Origin: Spirochaetota bacterium
GTDB taxonomy: Bacteria; Spirochaetota; UBA4802; UB4802
NCBI GenBank assembly: GCA_029907515.1
Contig: JARYLT010000001.1
Location: forward strand, 35,701-99,700
Length of the DNA: 64,000 nt
Reading direction: 5' to 3'
The notes beneath the pieces are model-generated. The model was not told the origin of the DNA, did no database searches, and saw only the letters and a list, made by a program, of their open reading frames with translations. The position numbers were made by a program, and so were the translations under genes. Shown in pieces: positions 8,995 to 17,519 of the stretch (position 1 is the stretch's first letter; each line of letters starts with the position of its first letter).

Positions 8995-9539
8995 GTGATT
9001 TTATTACAATTCCAATTCAGGATTCTCATCGTCTGGTTAATGCAGGTAATGTTATTTTAGTATCTGCTCAATCACATGAAAAGAAAACCGTAACCACTGT
9101 TGCATGGCATATGCCGGTGAGCAATCAGCCAAAGCTATTATCATGTGCTCTTGCAAATAAGCGTTATAGCCTTGAATTAATTAAGGAATCCAGATGTTTT
9201 TGCATAAATATCCCTGAATTTAAACTGCTGGATGCTGTTGTCTTTTGTGGTACCTATTCGGGGAGGAACGTTGACAAATGTAAAGAGGCAAATTTAACCG
9301 CTGTGCCATGTTCTAAGATACATGGATTTTTCATTGACGAATGTGTTGCCCATATTGAATGTGAACTATATTCAATGATTGAAGCAGGGGACCATACCAT
9401 TGTGGTTGGTAACGTTACTGGTGCAATGGCGCAGAAACATCTTTTTACTCCGGATGGAGTTATTGATATTAATAAAGTTCAATTAATTCACCACCTGGGT
9501 GGTACTCATTTTGGGATATTAAAATCACAGGAAAAGTAA
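8991..9539 (+). CDS. Flavin reductase-like FMN-binding split-barrel protein
   Basis: A 182-residue protein of the flavin-reductase-like family, which binds FMN in a split beta-barrel dimer. Visible family features are the early LVSAQSHEKKTVTTVAWHMP strand region, the FMN phosphate-binding stretch around SCALANKRYSLELIKES, CFCINIPEF, and HIECELYSMIEAGDHTIVVG near the C-terminus. It overlaps the M28 peptidase gene by four bases and is followed after four bases by the Cys-rich small protein. In anaerobes this family often handles flavin electron transfer with rubredoxin or Fe-S partners. The specific reaction is unknown. Confidence 0.85.
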   Translation: MSDFITIPIQDSHRLVNAGNVILVSAQSHEKKTVTTVAWHMPVSNQPKLLSCALANKRYSLELIKESRCFCINIPEFKLLDAVVFCGTYSGRNVDKCKEANLTAVPCSKIHGFFIDECVAHIECELYSMIEAGDHTIVVGNVTGAMAQKHLFTPDGVIDINKVQLIHHLGGTHFGILKSQEK

Positions 9540-9543
9540 TGCC

Positions 9544-9747
9544 ATGGAATGTAAAAAAGAACGAAATCTGTCACTGTGTACCTGCAGTTATGATCCCTGT
9601 TCACGAAAGGGCTTATGCTGTGATTGTATTGCATACCATCTGAAAAAGAGGCAGCTACCAGGTTGTGCCTTCCCTAAAGATGCTGAAAGAACCTACGACA
9701 GATCATTTGAGCACTTTGCACGGTTGGTACAAACAGGCAAAGTATAA
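9544..9747 (+). CDS. Small cysteine-rich cytosolic protein (DUF6485-like)
   Basis: A 67-residue protein with eight Cys residues, including CTCSYDPCSRKGLCCDC, then a single Cys in LPGCAFPKDAERTYDRS. The spacing suggests a zinc or Fe-S site. It resembles the small family catalogued as DUF6485, which has the same CxC...C..CC.C block followed by LPGC.FP. It is the last gene of the peptidase/flavin-reductase operon and ends one base before the reverse-strand LysM gene. Function is unknown; a redox or metal-binding partner of the flavoprotein is a reasonable guess. Confidence 0.75.
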   Translation: MECKKERNLSLCTCSYDPCSRKGLCCDCIAYHLKKRQLPGCAFPKDAERTYDRSFEHFARLVQTGKV

Positions 9748-9748
9748 T

Positions 9749-10639
9749 CTATTTCTGCGCCAGATAATGCAAAGGATCTAATGGCTTACCAGAGTGGTTT
9801 ATCTGAAAGTGTAGTGACGGGTTGCTATCGCTTAAAAATCCAATTGTTGTGCCTTTTACAACGAACTGGCCTTCCTTGACAGTAATTGCATCCAGCTTAG
9901 AGTAGATTGTATAAAAGTCTTTTTTATGCATGATAACCACAAAGTTACCAAATCCTCGCATAGTTCCAATTTTTGCTATAGTGCCTTCAGCACTTGCAAC
10001 AACCTTGCTTTTTGGCCTGCTGGTAATAATAATTCCTATGGGGCGGACTCCACCCTGATCACGTGTGTATGTCATAACAAATGGTACTGGCCAGATAAAA
10101 GAAAAGCTGCTGTCAAATTTTTTTTGTGGTATTTGGTTTGGAGATGATTTCTTTGATGGAGAATTATTAACAAAATCATTTGAAGGAATAAAAATTTTTT
10201 GCCCAACCTTTATTGTGGTGAAGTTGTTAATATTGTTGGCTTCGCAGATCGCATCAACAGTAGTATTGTACTGTTTTGAAAGTCGGTATAGTGTTTCTCC
10301 TTTTTTAATGATGTGCCATTTGCCTTTTGAAGACGATTGTTTACTATTATTGTTTTCGTTTGACTGACTATTGTGATAGTAGGTTTCGCTTTCAACCTGA
10401 GGTGTTGTATAATACACTGGTTGTGTTGAATAGTAGTCATTTTTAATGTAATAATTATCTTCGTCGGTGATTATAGGGGTACTATCGTCTTCGTTGTAAT
10501 TGAACTGCTGGTATGTTTTTTGGGTGTTTTTTTTGTGTATATCCTGGGGTTGACGGTATGCAGGAGGAACACATCCCATATGGAATATTAATAAAACTAT
10601 TATAAAACGTATGTCATTGGCACTCATCCATGAAACCAT
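9749..10639 (-). CDS. LysM plus degenerate LytM/M23 envelope protein (NlpD-like)
   Basis: A 296-residue exported protein. An N-terminal hydrophobic segment ends at HMGC, a weak lipobox. After a Gln/Asn-rich linker comes a LysM peptidoglycan-binding domain (about residues 108-152, WHIIKKGETLYRLSKQYN ... VGQKIFIPS) and then a LytM/M23 domain. The M23 zinc ligands look lost: there is no HxxxD near GVRPIGIIITS, the YxHL site reads YSKL, and the usual HLHFE reads SLHFQI. Family knowledge says such degenerate LytM proteins activate cell-wall amidases, as NlpD and EnvC do. The start is fixed by AGGAG seven bases upstream. It is convergent with the preceding forward operon. Confidence 0.85.
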   Translation of the reverse strand: MVSWMSANDIRFIIVLLIFHMGCVPPAYRQPQDIHKKNTQKTYQQFNYNEDDSTPIITDEDNYYIKNDYYSTQPVYYTTPQVESETYYHNSQSNENNNSKQSSSKGKWHIIKKGETLYRLSKQYNTTVDAICEANNINNFTTIKVGQKIFIPSNDFVNNSPSKKSSPNQIPQKKFDSSFSFIWPVPFVMTYTRDQGGVRPIGIIITSRPKSKVVASAEGTIAKIGTMRGFGNFVVIMHKKDFYTIYSKLDAITVKEGQFVVKGTTIGFLSDSNPSLHFQINHSGKPLDPLHYLAQK

Positions 10640-10681
10640 GGAACATCTCCTTATGTTCCGTTTAAACGCACATTTACCAGA

Positions 10682-10699
10682 AAGGGTATAAATACCCTT
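10682..10699. repeat. Short perfect inverted repeat between nikR and the LysM gene
   Basis: AAGGGTAT and its complement are separated by AA. It lies downstream of nikR and upstream of the LysM/LytM gene on the reverse strand. No U-run follows in either direction, so it may be an operator or a weak transcript-end hairpin. Confidence 0.45.
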
Positions 10700-10745
10700 A
10701 TCATAGTATCGGAAGAATGGGCTGGATAGTTAAGCAATTAATTTT

Positions 10746-11165
10746 TTATTCATGATAATCAACAGTGGTGGTAATAGTTAATTTGCCATGGCGTACGTTT
10801 TTTATGGCCAGTAAATTATCTGCAATCTTTTTAACCTGTGACGATGTGCCCCGTAACAATAACACCTCAAGGCAATTATGTTCATCTAAATGAACATGGA
10901 CTGATGATATTATATATTTGTAATTATCATGCTGAAGGTCATTCAGTTTATCGGCTATCTCACGAACATCATGGCTGTATACAAGAGTCAAGGTGCCTAT
11001 TACTTCTGCATTTGGGTCAGTGATTTCTTCTTTAACCAGCATATCTCGAATAAGGTCACGTATGGCTTCAGAACGGTTGACGTATCCCTTTTCGTTAATC
11101 AAGGCATCAAACCTGTCCAGCAGCTTCTCATCTATAGACACGCCAAAACGAATTACATTATTCAT
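10746..11165 (-). CDS. nikR: Nickel-responsive regulator NikR
   Basis: A 139-residue ribbon-helix-helix repressor with a C-terminal ACT-like nickel-binding domain. The DNA-binding part is IRFGVSIDEKLLDRFDALIN followed by NRSEAIRDLIRDMLV. The nickel-site residues are His79, His90, His92 and Cys98. These match E. coli NikR His76, His87, His89 and Cys95 with a constant offset of three, so high-affinity Ni(II) binding is expected. GAGGT precedes the ATG. No nickel transporter or nickel enzyme gene lies in the window, so its targets are elsewhere. The oppositely oriented downstream lipid operon is not an obvious target. Confidence 0.95.
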   Translation of the reverse strand: MNNVIRFGVSIDEKLLDRFDALINEKGYVNRSEAIRDLIRDMLVKEEITDPNAEVIGTLTLVYSHDVREIADKLNDLQHDNYKYIISSVHVHLDEHNCLEVLLLRGTSSQVKKIADNLLAIKNVRHGKLTITTTVDYHE

Positions 11166-11538
11166 GCTCTGACCTCATCTGGTATATAGTATGAATCAAT
11201 AGTGCTGTGGCTTTTTACAATATGCAAGTAAATTTTTTATCTTTTTCTGCAGTATAAACAATATCAAGTATTGAAATTGTTATGATAGGTATAACATTAT
11301 AATAGATAACAGGTTTGATACGTGGGAATGAAAATAATAGAAAAATTGAATTGACAAAATTAACATTGGTTGTACAATCAATCAACTATAATGATTTTAT
11401 TTTTAAAGGAGGCAGTTATAGATAAACATAATATATAGTATAAATTAAAACCGATATATTCTTATTATACTTCTCCCATACATGTCCACATTCAGCACTC
11501 AAACATAAAATTATAAATAACTAAAATGGAGGTTAGCC
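11166..11538. other. Divergent leader region with an orphan Shine-Dalgarno
   Basis: A 373-base AT-rich region between nikR and the SCP2 operon. It contains a strong forward promoter (listed separately) and, at about 11406-11414, an AAAGGAGG not followed by any start codon at usable spacing (the next bases are CAGTTATAG). This leaves an untranslated leader of about 150 bases. No hairpin with a U-run was seen. Confidence 0.55.
11351..11378 (+). promoter_or_regulatory. Sigma70-type promoter of the SCP2/DUF2148/acyl-CoA operon
   Basis: TTGACA (11351-11356) and TACAAT (11373-11378) are separated by 16 bases. The -10 lies inside a near-palindrome, GGTTGTACAATC (11368-11379), where a repressor could bind. 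A further TATAAT lies at 11387-11392 but lacks a matching -35. Confidence 0.6.
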
Positions 11539-11934
11539 ATGCCTGTTTTTTCAAACACTGAAAAAATGTATGAAGTATTGGGTGAGCTGTTTAATGCATT
11601 ATTAGATGATACAACAGCCAGGGAAAAATTTTTAGAATCAGACATCATTATTAAGTTTGATATTCATGATCCTGCTGGGCAGATATGGATATCAAATGAA
11701 GATGGTGGCAAGGTTATATGTGGCTCAACACAGTTAAAGCCAACAATCGAAATGACGCTTTCAGGTGATTCATGCCACAAATTCTGGCTACAGGAACTAA
11801 CAATGCCTGTTGCATTGGCTAAAGGGTTAATTAAAGCAAAAGGACCCATGCCAAAAGTTATTAAACTCCTTCCACTTCTTAAACCTGCATATGCAGCATA
11901 TCCTGAAATTGCTAAAAAACATGGGCTGATATAA
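11539..11934 (+). CDS. SCP2 sterol-transfer/lipid-binding domain protein
   Basis: A 131-residue stand-alone SCP2 domain, a fold with a hydrophobic tunnel that binds fatty acids, acyl-CoAs or sterol-like lipids. Visible features are the central strands IIIKFDIHDPAGQIWISNED and VICGSTQLKPTIEMTLSGDS, then a C-terminal helix with GLIKAKGPMPKVIKLLPLL. There is no signal peptide, so it should act in the cytosol. GGAGG precedes the start. It is the first gene of a seven-gene operon whose later members activate and oxidise an acyl-CoA, so it probably carries the substrate. The ligand is not known. Confidence 0.85.
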   Translation: MPVFSNTEKMYEVLGELFNALLDDTTAREKFLESDIIIKFDIHDPAGQIWISNEDGGKVICGSTQLKPTIEMTLSGDSCHKFWLQELTMPVALAKGLIKAKGPMPKVIKLLPLLKPAYAAYPEIAKKHGLI

Positions 11935-11946
11935 AGGGGGTAGCAG

Positions 11947-12624
11947 ATGAGTATTGAACGAAGCATGAAGCAATTTGAGGAAGATAGAAAAGCAGCCGTT
12001 AAGATTGCTGCACACTTATTACTGGCAAGTGCAACCACCACACCACGTGTAGGAGGTGTAGGTGAATGTACTGTTCACATAATTGATGATGAATGTAAAA
12101 TTGAGGATTTATGCCAGGCAATAGAAAAGATGGCAAAAGAAAATGAGCGCTGGGAATTTTTTACCCGTGATGCCATGATGCTCAGAGATGCAGATGCTGT
12201 GTTGATTATTACATCGCTACGGTGTTATACCGATCCTGCTGATACTAACTGCAATATGTGTGGGAAACTCACCTGTGAATATTTAAAAGAAAGTGAAAAA
12301 TTGCCTGATGATCCGGGTATTGCCTATAAAGGTCCGTTATGTATATTCAGAGCTAATAATATTGCTTATGCTGTTGATGGGATAGTGTCACTGGCTCGGA
12401 ATTTAGGCATTGATTATGGAGTGTTCTGGTCAGCGGGTGCAGCAGCTATGCGTATGGGTATAGTGCCAAAGAATACAGGGTTTTGTTTGGCTGTTGGTAT
12501 TTCCGTAACAGAAAAGAGCCCATTCAGGGATATCCCGTTGCGATATGATGAGATAAATGAAAAAACTATGAATGACAGGATCATCAAGCGATTGTGGCCT
12601 CAGTTCAGATCTATTTACAGTTAA
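11947..12624 (+). CDS. DUF2148 ferredoxin-domain protein A
   Basis: A 225-residue protein of the DUF2148 family, predicted to carry one [4Fe-4S] cluster. The Cys motif is Cys102-x2-Cys105-x4-Cys110 (NCNMCGKLTC) with a fourth Cys132 in KGPLC. The rest forms an alpha/beta domain with TPRVGGVGECTVHII near the N-terminus and a Gly/Ala-rich VFWSAGAAAMRMGI segment. No membrane segments are visible. It lies 12 bases after the SCP2 gene and before a paralogue, within an acyl-CoA oxidation operon. DUF2148 proteins have no assigned biochemical role that I know of. An electron-transfer role for the nearby acyl-CoA dehydrogenase is inference from position. Confidence 0.88.
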   Translation: MSIERSMKQFEEDRKAAVKIAAHLLLASATTTPRVGGVGECTVHIIDDECKIEDLCQAIEKMAKENERWEFFTRDAMMLRDADAVLIITSLRCYTDPADTNCNMCGKLTCEYLKESEKLPDDPGIAYKGPLCIFRANNIAYAVDGIVSLARNLGIDYGVFWSAGAAAMRMGIVPKNTGFCLAVGISVTEKSPFRDIPLRYDEINEKTMNDRIIKRLWPQFRSIYS

Positions 12625-12703
12625 CAATGCACCACAACTTCATTGATTTTGCCCATAACAGATTGCATCATGTAATATATAACAAAGTTTATGGAGGTTT
12701 TTC

Positions 12704-13354
12704 ATGCCAGCAATAGAAATGAATGAGCTTATACAGAATGGATTAAACAGGGCAGTTGAGCTTATGGCTTTAGCTGCATATAATTCTTTTAGATTTGGCA
12801 AACGCAATACCATAAAAATGGTGAGCCTTTCCATTGATGATTTAAAGGAGATAGCTGAATTCTGCTATTCGTTGGGTGACATGTCACCACTGGCTGCGCG
12901 GGATGGAAGGTTCCTTATGGAACTGGTAAAAGAGCCATGCGCAGTGCTTTTAATTGGCGATAAGCGAAAATCGGATTTTAATTACAATTGCGGAGCCTGT
13001 GGGTACAGAACCTGTGCTGAACTAAATAAAGCTGAAGAGGTTGAAGCATTAACCGCGCGTGGGCCAAGCTGCCAGTTTAAAAATTTAAATATTAATATAG
13101 CTGCTGGTGCTGCTGCTTCAATGGCATGGCGTTTAGGCTTACATTGCAGGGTATTCAGTACGATAGCGTTTGCGGCCTTTGCGCTCAATAAACTGGAAGG
13201 TATTGATATTGCATCATCAGTTGCCGTGAGTGCTGCAAAAGTTGATCCTTTCTTTGACCGGCATCAGTACTGGACAAAAGAACACTGGGATGAAATTTTT
13301 GCAAAAGAATTCCCCACATTTACAAGGGGGTTTATAGGAGCTATCGAAGAATAA
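12704..13354 (+). CDS. DUF2148 ferredoxin-domain protein B
   Basis: The second, diverged DUF2148 copy, 216 residues. Its cluster motif is Cys96-x2-Cys99-x4-Cys104 (NYNCGACGYRTC) plus Cys123 in ARGPSC, with the same AAGAAASMAWRLGLHCRVF core as protein A. Sequence identity between the two copies is low outside these blocks, so they probably form a heteromer or have distinct partners. TGGAGG precedes the start. A gap of 79 bases separates it from copy A, with no obvious promoter in it. The following acyl-CoA synthetase starts 16 bases after its stop, so co-transcription is near certain. Confidence 0.88.
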   Translation: MPAIEMNELIQNGLNRAVELMALAAYNSFRFGKRNTIKMVSLSIDDLKEIAEFCYSLGDMSPLAARDGRFLMELVKEPCAVLLIGDKRKSDFNYNCGACGYRTCAELNKAEEVEALTARGPSCQFKNLNINIAAGAAASMAWRLGLHCRVFSTIAFAAFALNKLEGIDIASSVAVSAAKVDPFFDRHQYWTKEHWDEIFAKEFPTFTRGFIGAIEE

Positions 13355-13370
13355 AATAATGGAGGGGGGT

Positions 13371-14984
13371 ATGGCAACAAAAGCACATCTTAATCCAGTT
13401 ATAGCTTCGCACCTGGTTGAAATTAAAGCAGATGAAATTCCCGATACCCTGGTTTATATTTTTGAACAGGGTGATGCGGGCGATGAGCGCTGTACATATA
13501 AAGACCTTTATGAAAATTCAAATAAAATAGCACGGTTATTCCTTGATAACGGAATAGATAAAGGCGATACTTTTGCTGTCTTTATGAAAAATTATCCAGA
13601 ATTTGTCTATGCACTGCTAGCAGGAACTACGATAGGAGCTATCATGGTGCCTATTGATCCGCGCAGCAGGGGTGACAAGCTGAGGTTCCTTTTACACAAT
13701 TGTAATGCCAAAGCAGTGATAGTAGAAGATGAACTATTAAGCAGTCTTCAAGAGGTATTGCCCAATCTGCCAGCAATAAAATTAGTTAGCGTTGTATATA
13801 AAAAAGGGCATGCTATACCAGTTGCTGATAAATACCATGCATTAAATGAAACAATTGAAAAGACTACCTGGGATACAGTTGATCAGATGATAATGGATGT
13901 ACGGCACCCAATGCAGATTATATATACCTCGGGTACTACCGGTGACCCAAAAGGAGTAGCAATCAGGAATAACAGAACTGGATTGTTTAATATCTTAAAC
14001 AGTATTGTGTGGCGCTATCAAAAAGATGACATCCTGTATAATGGGTTATCACTGACACATGGTAATGCACAGGCAGTTACTCTATTTCCAGCACTCTCTA
14101 TGGGAATAACTGCAGTATTCAGCCCCCGATTTACCAAAAGCAGAATATGGGATATATGTAGAAAATATGGATGCACGTCATTTTCACTTTTAGGCGGGAT
14201 GATGGCAGGAATTTATAATGAGCCCGAAAAACCGGATGATGCTGACAACCCTGTGAAAGTGGTCATAAGTGCCGGGACTCCGACAACAATTTGGGAAGCA
14301 TTTGAAAAACGCTTCAATGTTAAAATACTTGAATGGTATGGGTCGGTTGAAGGTGGCTTTGCATATAAACCTATAGGGAAAGGGCCCATTGGATCTTTTG
14401 GCAAACCAGTACCAGGTGTAATGGAATTTAAGATAGTGGATGAAAATGACAATGAAGTTCCGGTGGGACAAACCGGGGAGTTAATATGCAGATTATTGAA
14501 AGGTGAAACAAAAGTTGATTATCTGGGCAAGCCTGAAGAATCAAAAGAAAAGACGCGTGGTGGTTGGTTGAGAACCGGTGATATGGTACACAGGGATGCC
14601 GAAGGCTGGTATTATTTTGATTATCGTAAAGGGTCAGAGCTTAGAAGGTCCGGAGATTTCATTCAGCCAGAATATATTGAAACAGTCATTGGCAAACACC
14701 CCGATGTATCAGAAGTGTCGGTTTATGGTGTTCCAGCTGCTTCCGGTTCTCCTGGGGAAAGCGATCTTGTTGCTGCTATTGCCTGCTTTGAAGGAAAATC
14801 AGTTGATCCAAAGTCATTTTATGAGTATCTGAAAAAAAACCTGGAGGCAAATTTTATTCCTTCATATCTGCAGATTGTTCCAGAGATTCCCAAAACAATA
14901 ACAGAAAAAGCTTTAACACGGGTTCTTAAAGAAGACTTTTTAAAAGGCGTTGGGACAATATATAAATATGAAGATTATAAATAA
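13371..14984 (+). CDS. Acyl-CoA synthetase (AMP-forming)
   Basis: A 537-residue ANL-superfamily ligase that adenylates a carboxylic acid with ATP and joins it to CoA. The P-loop motif is IIYTSGTTGDPKGVAI, the A5 motif is EWYGSVEGGF, the A7/A8 region is GWLRTGDMVHRDAEGWYYFD, and the C-terminal Lys region is PKTITEKALTRVL. The start is the ATG at 13371 after GGAGGGGGG; an in-frame ATG at 13359 overlaps that site. The protein resembles CaiC-like and medium/long-chain ligases rather than acetyl-CoA synthetase. As part of the SCP2-DUF2148 operon it should activate the pathway substrate, whose identity is unknown. Confidence 0.9.
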   Translation: MATKAHLNPVIASHLVEIKADEIPDTLVYIFEQGDAGDERCTYKDLYENSNKIARLFLDNGIDKGDTFAVFMKNYPEFVYALLAGTTIGAIMVPIDPRSRGDKLRFLLHNCNAKAVIVEDELLSSLQEVLPNLPAIKLVSVVYKKGHAIPVADKYHALNETIEKTTWDTVDQMIMDVRHPMQIIYTSGTTGDPKGVAIRNNRTGLFNILNSIVWRYQKDDILYNGLSLTHGNAQAVTLFPALSMGITAVFSPRFTKSRIWDICRKYGCTSFSLLGGMMAGIYNEPEKPDDADNPVKVVISAGTPTTIWEAFEKRFNVKILEWYGSVEGGFAYKPIGKGPIGSFGKPVPGVMEFKIVDENDNEVPVGQTGELICRLLKGETKVDYLGKPEESKEKTRGGWLRTGDMVHRDAEGWYYFDYRKGSELRRSGDFIQPEYIETVIGKHPDVSEVSVYGVPAASGSPGESDLVAAIACFEGKSVDPKSFYEYLKKNLEANFIPSYLQIVPEIPKTITEKALTRVLKEDFLKGVGTIYKYEDYK

Positions 14985-15022
14985 TAATCATATAGGGAAA
15001 ACATCTACTTATGGAGGTTCGT

Positions 15023-16267
15023 ATGTTGTATACAGAACTCAATATAGAACTAACAGATGAACATCAGCATCTTAAAGAGCAGGTTCACAGGTTTTCAATG
15101 GAAGTATTACGACCTGCTTCTCTGGAATTGGATAAACTTCCGGCTGAAGAAGTTGTCAAAAAAGGTTCAATTTACTGGGATTGCATGGCTAAGATGTACC
15201 AGAATGGCTACCATACTGTTTTGATTTCTGATGAATATGGTGGATTGGGACTGGATCCATTGGCAGTTCATATCTTCTGGGAAGAGCTGGCATACGGCAG
15301 TGTGGGATTTGCAGTATCGTTAGGATGTAGCTGCTTTGCTGCATTTTATGCTACCATGCTGGCTGAGGATAAGCTTATAGAAAAATTCGTTATCCCGTTT
15401 GTAAATTGTAAGGATGCTAGCGTTATGAGTTGCTGGGGAATTACTGAGCCTGATCATGGAAGTGATAATTTAGCACCACGGACGAGTTTTTTCAAAGATG
15501 CCTCATTGACACAACAGGTCAAGGCGCATAAAAAAAATGGTGAATGGATCATTTCAGGACAGAAGTCAGCATGGATTTCAAATGGACCTGTTGCTTCAAA
15601 CTGTGCATTATTTCTGAACCTGGACCCTTCAAAAGGTTTGTCTGGAGGTGGTATATGCCTTATTGATTTAAATCAGGATGGGGTTACACGGGGCAAACCA
15701 CTTGATAAGATGGGGCAGAGGGAACTTCCCCAGGGCGAGATATTTTTTGATAATGTTGTCTGCTCTGAAGAGTACATGATCGTAGATCCAGAAAGTTATG
15801 AAGCCATGACGGAATTAACATTGGGGCATGCTAATGCAACAATGGGTGCCTATTTTACTGGCCTTGCTCAAGCAGCCTATGATATGACATTACAATATTG
15901 TACTGAGCGTATACAGGGAGGAAAACGATTATGTGACCATCAATGGGTGCAGAAAAAATTATTCGATATGTTTGTAAAAGTTGAGACTGCCAGAGCATTT
16001 TCCCGCGCTGCCATGATATATAATATGAATACCACACCACCTGATGTTAAATATTCCATTGCCTCCAAAGTATACTGTACCGAAGCAGCATTTCAGGTAA
16101 CCAGTGATGCCATCCAGCTTTTTGGCGGCTATGGGCTGTCAAAAGAATTCCCCATTGAAAAATTGTTCAGGGATGCTCGTGCAGGGATGATTGAGGATGG
16201 TTCAAATGACACGTTATCAATGACAGCAGGAAATATTATTATTAAGGAGAAATTGGGAGATGAGTAA
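15023..16267 (+). CDS. Acyl-CoA dehydrogenase
   Basis: A 414-residue FAD enzyme that introduces the alpha-beta double bond into an acyl-CoA. Flavin-binding segments are CWGITEPDHGSDN and the later FGGYGLSKEFPIEKLFRDAR. A Glu in GMIEDGSNDTLSM occupies the usual catalytic-base region, although the common YEGT form is replaced by IEDGS, so substrate preference may differ from classical short-chain enzymes. The start at 15023 follows GGAGGT; the in-frame ATG at 15011 overlaps it. Its last codons overlap the thiolase start. No etfAB is nearby, which leaves its electron acceptor open and makes the two DUF2148 Fe-S proteins in the operon candidates. Confidence 0.9.
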   Translation: MLYTELNIELTDEHQHLKEQVHRFSMEVLRPASLELDKLPAEEVVKKGSIYWDCMAKMYQNGYHTVLISDEYGGLGLDPLAVHIFWEELAYGSVGFAVSLGCSCFAAFYATMLAEDKLIEKFVIPFVNCKDASVMSCWGITEPDHGSDNLAPRTSFFKDASLTQQVKAHKKNGEWIISGQKSAWISNGPVASNCALFLNLDPSKGLSGGGICLIDLNQDGVTRGKPLDKMGQRELPQGEIFFDNVVCSEEYMIVDPESYEAMTELTLGHANATMGAYFTGLAQAAYDMTLQYCTERIQGGKRLCDHQWVQKKLFDMFVKVETARAFSRAAMIYNMNTTPPDVKYSIASKVYCTEAAFQVTSDAIQLFGGYGLSKEFPIEKLFRDARAGMIEDGSNDTLSMTAGNIIIKEKLGDE

Positions 16268-17501
16268 TGTTTACATAATTGGCTCAGGGATGATACGGTT
16301 TAACAAGTATCCTGATGAAACAGTCAGGTCAATGGCTGAAAAGGCTATAAAGCTTGCACTGGAAGATGCTGGCATAGATAAAAAAGATATTCAGGCAGGA
16401 TTTTTTTCAAATACATTCTGGGGCATGTTTTCAGGACAGCATTCCATACGAGGACAGGTAATTTTCAGGGGAATGGGAATTGATAAAATTCCTGTAGTTA
16501 ATGTAGAGAATGCCTGTGCAGGTGGATCATCAGCATTGCATTTAGCTTATACTGGCATAAAAGCAGACATGTATGATGTGGCAATAGCTGTTGGTTCAGA
16601 AAAAATTACCAATCCTAATAAGGCACTGTCCCTGGGTGCCTATGCATCGTGTATGGATGTTGAAAATTTTGAGAAGCATATCAATATGATAATCGAAGTA
16701 AGTAAATCATTTAAAATTAACATACCGCACGATGAAAGTAAACCAGGGGAAGGCCGTAGCGTATTTATGGATGCATATGCTGTTGGAGCGCGGTGGCATA
16801 TGGACAGGTTTGGGTCCACTCAACACCAGTTAGCAGTTATATGCTCTAAGAATCATTTACATGGATCACTCAATCCTCTGTCACAGTATCAACACAAAAT
16901 GACCGTAGAAGAAGTACTGGCAGACAAGCTGGTTGCCTGGCCACTGACTCGTGCTATGTGTGCACCGGTTGGCGATGGTGCGGCTGCTACAATTGTATGT
17001 TCTGAGAAATTCTTAAAAAAATTAACAGGAGCGCGTCCGGTAAAAATTATAGCATCGGTTATGGGACAGGGTGAGGATAGGGACCTTGATGCGCCGGATA
17101 TAGGTGAACGTTTATCAAGGTTAGCGTATGAGCAGGCTGGTGTTGGTCCTGGCGATATAAGCCTGGCTGAACTACATGATGCAACGAGCTGGGGTGAGTT
17201 GCATCAGACTGAATCAATGGGTTTTTGCCCTGTTGGTGAAGGCGGTCCCTTTGCTGAAAGTGGCGCAACAACGTTGGGTGGTAAAAAGCCCATTAACACC
17301 AGTGGTGGACTGGAGTGCAGAGGGCATCCCATAGGCGCATCAGGCCTTGCCCAGATTCATGAACTTGTACTGCAATTGCGCGGTGAGGCAGGAGCGCGCC
17401 AGGTTGAAAACGCCCGGTTAGGACTGGCCGAAAATGGTGGGGGCAACATAGGTGTTGAAGAAGCAGCTATGTGTATTCACATCTTAGAAAAGGTACGATA
17501 A
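16260..17501 (+). CDS. SCP2-type thiolase / acetyl-CoA acyltransferase
   Basis: A 413-residue thiolase-superfamily protein of the lipid-transfer (SCPx-like) subgroup. The nucleophile is Cys86 in VENACAGGSSALH. The C-terminal active-site parts are the His in LAELHDATSWGELHQTE and GGLECRGHPIGASGLAQIHE. There is no second Cys block of the classical thiolase type, so either thiolytic cleavage of 3-ketoacyl-CoA or a related acyl transfer is possible. It overlaps the acyl-CoA dehydrogenase by eight bases, so the two are coupled. Together with the stand-alone SCP2 protein at the head of the operon it recreates, as separate genes, the eukaryotic SCPx fusion. Confidence 0.88.
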   Translation: MSNVYIIGSGMIRFNKYPDETVRSMAEKAIKLALEDAGIDKKDIQAGFFSNTFWGMFSGQHSIRGQVIFRGMGIDKIPVVNVENACAGGSSALHLAYTGIKADMYDVAIAVGSEKITNPNKALSLGAYASCMDVENFEKHINMIIEVSKSFKINIPHDESKPGEGRSVFMDAYAVGARWHMDRFGSTQHQLAVICSKNHLHGSLNPLSQYQHKMTVEEVLADKLVAWPLTRAMCAPVGDGAAATIVCSEKFLKKLTGARPVKIIASVMGQGEDRDLDAPDIGERLSRLAYEQAGVGPGDISLAELHDATSWGELHQTESMGFCPVGEGGPFAESGATTLGGKKPINTSGGLECRGHPIGASGLAQIHELVLQLRGEAGARQVENARLGLAENGGGNIGVEEAAMCIHILEKVR

Positions 17502-17519
17502 TTACTGATAATATAATCA

